A stretch of 64,000 bases of DNA, from positions 1 to 64,000 of the forward strand of contig DASWJS010000007.1 in the NCBI GenBank assembly GCA_036397035.1, read 5' to 3'. Numbering within the stretch: position 1 is the stretch's first letter; every line of letters starts with the position of its first letter. The notes below the pieces were generated by a model, which did not search any database, was not told the origin of the DNA, and worked only from the letters and a program-made list of their open reading frames with translations. Source of the stretch: DASWJS01 sp036397035. Its GTDB lineage: Bacteria > Actinomycetota > AC-67. This document shows positions 60,120 to 64,000 of the stretch, piece by piece. The position numbers were made by a program, and so were the translations under genes.

Positions 60120-60407
60120 ATGAGTGAGCGGAAGAAGACGACCTACCACCTCGATGCCGGCATCGTGCGGGCGACGAAGGTCGCGGCCGCCCGGGAAGAC
60201 AAGGCTGAATACCAGGTCGTCGAAGACGCCCTGCGCCGCTACCTGGGATTGGACCTGCTCGAGCGGATAAGGGCGAAGGCGCACATGAACGAGGAAGAAG
60301 CGATGGCGCTCACCGTTCGTGAGGTTGACGCAGTCCGCGCGAAGGAGAAGCGCGTCCGGCGCAAGGAAGGAGCACCCGGTTCGGGGACTCGTCGGTCCCG
60401 CCGGTGA
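60120..60407 (+). CDS. RHH-type antitoxin
   Basis: 95 residues. K-K-T-T-Y-H-L-D-A-G-I-V-R-A-T-K-V-A-A-A and A-E-Y-Q-V-V-E-D-A-L-R-R-Y-L form a ribbon-helix-helix domain; the basic C-terminal tail (R-R-K-E-G ... R-R-S-R-R) is unusual for antitoxins and may bind RNA or the toxin. TACGAT at 60106-60111 with an 8-nt gap gives a leaderless promoter. Overlaps the toxin start by 4 nt. Confidence 0.85.
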   Translation: MSERKKTTYHLDAGIVRATKVAAAREDKAEYQVVEDALRRYLGLDLLERIRAKAHMNEEEAMALTVREVDAVRAKEKRVRRKEGAPGSGTRRSRR

Positions 60408-60814
60408 TCCGGGTTCTGCTCGACACGAACGTGCTGGTGGCGATGCTGAGCGCCGAGGGAGCGCCGGCCGAGATTCTTCGCGCATGGCAGCACGGCGCTT
60501 TCGAGCTGGTCGTTTCGAATCGCCTCCTGGAGGAGTTCGTCGAAGTGACCGCCAGGCCGGCCATCCGACGAGCCGGCGTCGATCCCGCAGACGCGGCGAC
60601 GTTGGTCGCGCGGCTGCGAATCGACGGCGTCGCCGCTGAGGACGAACCGGATCCCCCCGTCTTTGAGGCCGATCCGAAGGACGCCTACCTCGTCGCGCTT
60701 GCCCGCGCCGCAGCTGAGATTCTCGTCACCGGCGACCGCACGCTCCGCGATTCGGACATCGGAGTTCCTGTGCTTGGCCCGCGCGAGTTTCTCGACGCAC
60801 TCGGAGCGGACTGA
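60404..60814 (+). CDS. PIN-domain toxin (COG1569 type)
   Basis: 136 residues. V-L-L-D-T-N-V-L-V-A-M-L with the first Asp, L-L-E-E-F with the central Glu, F-E-A-D-P-K-D-A-Y-L-V-A-L-A and V-T-G-D-R-T-L with the remaining acids. Probable RNase. GTG start overlaps the antitoxin stop. The pair sits between a thiolase-like gene and its usual DUF35 partner, which looks like an insertion into an operon. Confidence 0.88.
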   Translation: MIRVLLDTNVLVAMLSAEGAPAEILRAWQHGAFELVVSNRLLEEFVEVTARPAIRRAGVDPADAATLVARLRIDGVAAEDEPDPPVFEADPKDAYLVALARAAAEILVTGDRTLRDSDIGVPVLGPREFLDALGAD

Positions 60815-60848
60815 CGATTCCGTCATGCGCCCCGCTACACTGGCCCGC

Positions 60849-61289
60849 GTGCCGCACACGCTGACCGACCTCGTGATGGGGACCGCGCCGACGGTCGTGG
60901 ACGAGACGCGCCCGTACTGGGAGGGCACGCTCGTCGAGGAGCTGCGCGTGCAGGTCTGTAACGAGTGCGGGCACGTCCAGCTTCCCGGGGGACCGTGCTG
61001 CGCGGAGTGCCTGTCGCAGGACCTCGCCTGGCGCGCCGCGAGCGGGATGGGCACGGTCTTCTCCTTCACGATCGTGCGCCATGCGTTCCATCCGAGCTTC
61101 ACCGAAGCGGTTCCCTACGTCCTTGCCGACGTCGAGCTGGCGGAGGGCCCGATCATCCCGAGCAACATCACCGAGTGCGCGCCCGAGGACGTGCGCGTCG
61201 GCATGCCCGTCGAGGTTTGGTTCGACGAGGAGATCGAGGACGCGTTCCACACGAAGCTGCGCCTGCCGAAGTTCCGCCCGAGGAGCTGA
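60849..61289 (+). CDS. DUF35 zinc-ribbon/OB-fold protein, partner of the thiolase-like protein
   Basis: 146 residues. N-terminal helix, zinc ribbon C-N-E-C-G-H ... C-C-A-E-C, then an OB-fold with V-F-S-F-T-I-V-R-H and P-V-E-V-W-F-D. DUF35 proteins bind acyl-CoA and form complexes with non-condensing thiolases such as Ltp2. GTG 60849 has TACACT at 60836-60841, 7 nt before it, so it has its own leaderless promoter after the inserted toxin-antitoxin pair; an ATG 24 nt upstream is the alternative. Confidence 0.9.
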   Translation: MPHTLTDLVMGTAPTVVDETRPYWEGTLVEELRVQVCNECGHVQLPGGPCCAECLSQDLAWRAASGMGTVFSFTIVRHAFHPSFTEAVPYVLADVELAEGPIIPSNITECAPEDVRVGMPVEVWFDEEIEDAFHTKLRLPKFRPRS

Positions 61290-61293
61290 GCCC

Positions 61294-62436
61294 ATGGACT
61301 TCTCCTTCACGCCCGAGCAGGAAGCCTTCCGCGAGATGATCCGCGACTTCATCAAGCGCGAGTGCCCGCCCGACCTGGACCGCCGCCTGGACGACGAAGG
61401 CCGCTACCCGATCGAGCTGACGCCGAAGGTCGCCGAGACGGGGCTGCTCGGCCTGCCCTTCCCGGAGGAGTACGGAGGCTCCGGCGGCGGCGTGATGGAG
61501 TTCGTGATCGCGGCGGAGGAGACGGCGTACGGCTCGGCCGCAGTGGCGAGCATCTTCATCCTGCCGGCGTTCTTCGCCGGCGAGATGATCGTGATGAACG
61601 GCTCGGAGGAACAGAAGCGAGAGTGGCTTCCGAAGATCGCGCGCGGCGAGGTGCGCGGATGCTTCGGCTTGACCGAGCCGAACGCGGGCTCGGACGCGGT
61701 GCACATCGAGACGCGGGCGGCGCGCGACGGCGATCACTTCGTCATCAACGGCCAGAAGACGATGATCTCGGGCGTGGACGTCGCGACGCACATCATGCTC
61801 GCGACCAACACCTCGCCCGGCGGGGAGTACGCGGGCATGACGATCTTCATGGTCCCTGCCGACACCCCCGGGATCCGGCACCGGCGGCTCGGCAAGATCG
61901 GCAGCGAGCTGATCGGATTGTTCGAGATCTTCTTCGAGGACGTGCGTGTGCACGAATCGACGGTGATGGGCGGGCCGGAGATGGTCGACCAGGGATGGCT
62001 CCAGCTCATGAAGCAGCTCGACATGGAGCGCATCATGATCGCGGCGCAGTACTCGGCGATGGCGCGGCGCGCGACCGACGACGCGATCCGCTATGCGAAG
62101 GAGCGCTCGCAGTTCGGCAAGCCGATCATCAGCTACCAGATGATCCAGCAGATCCTTGCCGACATGACCATCGGGGCGCAGACCTCCCGGATGATGACCT
62201 ACTACGCGGCGTGGCTGAAGGAGACCGGCCAGGACTGCAACGTCGCCGCGAGCCAGGCGAAGATCTACGCGACCGAAACCGCGCGCAAGGTCTGCATCGA
62301 CGGCATGCAGGTGATGGGCGGCTACGGCTACCTGCGCGAGTACGACATGCAGCGGCTCGTGCGCGACTCCCTGCTCGGCCCGATCGGCGGCGGCACCAAC
62401 CAAATCCAGCGCCTCATCATTGCCAAGAACCTCTGA
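61294..62436 (+). CDS. Acyl-CoA dehydrogenase
   Basis: 380 residues, standard length. F-G-L-T-E-P-N-A-G-S-D and K-T-M-I-S-G FAD-binding segments, R-S-Q-F-G-K-P, M-G-G-Y-G-Y and I-G-G-G-T-N-Q-I-Q-R. The catalytic Glu is at the expected region, L-L-G-P-I-G-G-G. It starts 4 nt after the DUF35 gene, so dehydrogenase, DUF35 and thiolase-like protein probably act in sequence on one acyl-CoA. Confidence 0.95.
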   Translation: MDFSFTPEQEAFREMIRDFIKRECPPDLDRRLDDEGRYPIELTPKVAETGLLGLPFPEEYGGSGGGVMEFVIAAEETAYGSAAVASIFILPAFFAGEMIVMNGSEEQKREWLPKIARGEVRGCFGLTEPNAGSDAVHIETRAARDGDHFVINGQKTMISGVDVATHIMLATNTSPGGEYAGMTIFMVPADTPGIRHRRLGKIGSELIGLFEIFFEDVRVHESTVMGGPEMVDQGWLQLMKQLDMERIMIAAQYSAMARRATDDAIRYAKERSQFGKPIISYQMIQQILADMTIGAQTSRMMTYYAAWLKETGQDCNVAASQAKIYATETARKVCIDGMQVMGGYGYLREYDMQRLVRDSLLGPIGGGTNQIQRLIIAKNL

Positions 62437-62439
62437 GGT

Positions 62440-63864
62440 CTACGCGCAGACCCAGCGGGACGAGGGTTTCCAGCCGTTGAACGTGGCGCGGTACTGGATG
62501 TCGTAGGTGCGCATGCACCTCGCGCCGGAGGCCGGGCCGAACGAAATCGGTGGCAGCAACCCAACGTCGAAGGTGCCGGTCGTCAGCGCGTCGCGCATGG
62601 CCGCGCGCGTCAGGCCGCTCCCGGTCTGCGCCATCGCGTCCGCCAAGACCGCCAAGCCCACGTACGCGGCTTGCGTCTCGACGAAGAACGGGTCGGCTTC
62701 GGGATTGATCGCCGCGAGATCGGCGGCGTAGCGACGAGCCGCCGCGCTCGCGTCGGGGAGGGGAAGCTCGAACGGGCTCCAGACGTGCATGCCGTCGCAG
62801 ACACGCTGGCAGTTCGTGGCGAACGACTTCGCCAGGAGGGCCGGTCCCGCGTCGTAGCGTTGCTCGGTGGCGTTCACCGTGCCGGGGGTTCCCATCCATT
62901 CGAGCGCCGTCGGCGGCGTCATCGCCAGCGCGGTCACGTCTCCTTCGTGCTCGTGGTATTCGCCGGCCTCGGCGATGGCGCTGGATTGACCCCGAACCAG
63001 ACCGCAGTAGCGCCGCTCGCACGTGCCGGCCGCGTTGAAGCCGTCGATGTTCGCCCCGGTCAGGCGCCGCACGGCGGCGTTGTACGCGCGCGCGGCCGGA
63101 ACGAAGGCCGGTTCCGGCTCGCGTTCGAACACGATGCCGAACCGGCGCGCGCCGGCCTCGTACGCGTACAACGCCGCGATGCGAGCGAAGGTTTCGCCGG
63201 TGGCGCCGACGGACCATACCCACGGGTCGGATACCCGCCAGGGATAGAAGGACCCGAGCGCCTGCACGACGGGGACGTCGAGCCGGTCGATGCAGCCGGA
63301 GTCGACGGCTTGTTGAAGGCTTCCGCTGAAGGGCACGACGAGCAGCGCGAAGACGGTGCGTCCCATCGCGCAGAGGTACTCGGCTCCCCGCGTCGCGTCC
63401 GCGCCGTCGTCCATGATCTGAATATCCAGCCGTCTGCCGCAGATGCCGCCCGCTCGATTGATCCGGTGCTTCATCGCCTCCATCCCGAATCGAATCTCGC
63501 TGCCGAACGATGCGGCGTGCCCGGACAGCGGGACGGTTGCTCCGACGACGACTCGATCCTTCGTCACGCCGGTTTCCGAGCCCTTCGGCGCGCCGGCGTC
63601 GGCGCAGTCGAACAGAGCCCGTGCGTCCGTGGGTTCGGCGTCGACATCGGGTCGCTGCGCCTTCTCGTCGGCGGCCGGATCGACGGCGACCGGTTTCGGG
63701 TTGCGCGGCGTGACCGGCGCAGCCGCGCGCGGCTCGGCCGCTGGGGCCTGGGCGCCGGCCGGTGCCGGACCGGGCCCCCCGGTCTGGACGACGATGATGC
63801 TGAGAAGGGCGACGACCGAGACGGCCGCCGCGATGCCGGTCACGTTGCGCGCTCGTATGCTCAT
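62440..63864 (-). CDS. Type-1 periplasmic-binding protein of ABC-transporter substrate-binding class
   Basis: 474 residues. Hydrophobic N-terminal segment (about 11-30) acting as signal or anchor, a long Ala/Pro-rich linker (to about 75), then a receptor-ligand-binding domain like those for branched-chain amino acids: V-V-V-G-A-T-V-P-L-S-G-H-A-A-S-F-G and A-G-G-I-C-G-R-R-L-D. No lipobox was seen. Six cysteines suggest disulfides. ATG 63864 has GGGGGAAC upstream. No permease genes are in the window, so it may be an orphan receptor. It is convergent with the acyl-CoA dehydrogenase gene. Confidence 0.82.
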   Translation of the reverse strand: MSIRARNVTGIAAAVSVVALLSIIVVQTGGPGPAPAGAQAPAAEPRAAAPVTPRNPKPVAVDPAADEKAQRPDVDAEPTDARALFDCADAGAPKGSETGVTKDRVVVGATVPLSGHAASFGSEIRFGMEAMKHRINRAGGICGRRLDIQIMDDGADATRGAEYLCAMGRTVFALLVVPFSGSLQQAVDSGCIDRLDVPVVQALGSFYPWRVSDPWVWSVGATGETFARIAALYAYEAGARRFGIVFEREPEPAFVPAARAYNAAVRRLTGANIDGFNAAGTCERRYCGLVRGQSSAIAEAGEYHEHEGDVTALAMTPPTALEWMGTPGTVNATEQRYDAGPALLAKSFATNCQRVCDGMHVWSPFELPLPDASAAARRYAADLAAINPEADPFFVETQAAYVGLAVLADAMAQTGSGLTRAAMRDALTTGTFDVGLLPPISFGPASGARCMRTYDIQYRATFNGWKPSSRWVCA

Positions 63865-63968
63865 ACAGGTTCCCCCGAAAGATCGTCCTACTAATAAATA
63901 CGTGCTCGGCGTCCGGACGTCTCGCCCCATCGGGTTTCTTTCTTGCTCCAAACGGGGACGTCCCCCAA

Positions 63969-63998
63969 CTGACGCCCGTGTCAGGCCGGGGCTATGCT
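63969..63998 (+). promoter_or_regulatory. Putative promoter at the right window edge
   Basis: CTGACG at 63969-63974, an 18-nt spacer and TATGCT at 63993-63998, reading out of the window. The gene it would serve lies beyond the end. Confidence 0.35.
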
Positions 63999-64000
63999 GG

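Noticed and set aside
58812..60485. Upstream extension of the aldo/keto reductase frame to 867 codons
   Set aside because: Only the last 309 residues look like protein; the rest is antisense to the thiolase-like gene and the antitoxin. ATG 58811 gives the normal family N-terminus.

Overview
The window is 64 kb of high-GC bacterial chromosome, most likely from an uncultured actinobacterium. The support is threefold. Marker families typical of Actinobacteria are present (DUF3499 next to phosphomannomutase, prfB-ftsE-ftsX-smpB synteny, LLM/F420-type oxidoreductase, SCO6745 family). An SOS box of the mycobacterial type (TCGAAC-N4-GTTCGA) precedes an imuA'-imuB-dnaE2 cassette. Many genes also have a TANNNT box 5-9 nt before the start codon and no Shine-Dalgarno sequence, the usual leaderless arrangement of this phylum. 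No rRNA and no CRISPR array were seen.

Layout. 1-1.45 kb holds two secreted or envelope-type genes, the first cut by the window edge. 1.47-1.64 kb looks like a free-standing small RNA unit. 1.8-8.5 kb is a sugar-phosphate block (DUF3499, small zinc proteins, ManB, UPF0434, SIS-domain isomerase, membrane protein), followed by MtnA and ComF. 8.5-21.3 kb is the core housekeeping run: a long structured leader plus hpf, a NarL-type regulator, secA, prfB with its programmed frameshift, a split transketolase, ftsE-ftsX plus an M23 peptidase, smpB, a membrane-anchored protein and ssrA (tmRNA).

21.34-30.1 kb is an accessory island of visibly lower GC lying directly against the 3' end of ssrA. It begins with an IS481-type transposase remnant. 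Next come a HAD phosphatase and a convergent three-gene unit (cytidine deaminase, two-TM/GAF-like protein, 64-aa protein), which I flag as a candidate undescribed conflict module. Last is a Vsr / C5-cytosine methyltransferase / MORC-like GHKL ATPase / Z1 ATPase cluster. That cluster is of the MutL/MORC-associated restriction type known from comparative genomics; its probable fifth gene (PD-(D/E)XK type) is broken and truncated here.

30.1-38.2 kb (mostly minus strand) carries an RHH/PIN toxin-antitoxin pair with a palindromic operator, two stand-alone metabolic genes, and the SOS mutasome operon. 38.2-39.2 kb is a small lower-GC scar around an atypical tRNA. 39.3-43.4 kb has a frameshifted Bcp peroxiredoxin, exonuclease III, a thioesterase, two SDRs and a SRPBCC protein.

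43.5-62.4 kb (mostly plus) is dense, translationally coupled acyl-CoA/ketone metabolism: heme-oxygenase-like and lipoate-ligase-like proteins, LLM oxidoreductase, TrmH, acyl-CoA dehydrogenases, a kinase-fold protein, thiolases, HyuA/HyuB, and a thiolase-like/DUF35 pair split by a second toxin-antitoxin module. A CAP-domain protein with a structured leader, an aldo/keto reductase and a type-1 periplasmic-binding protein complete the window.

All identifications are from reading translated sequence and motifs; no database search was run.
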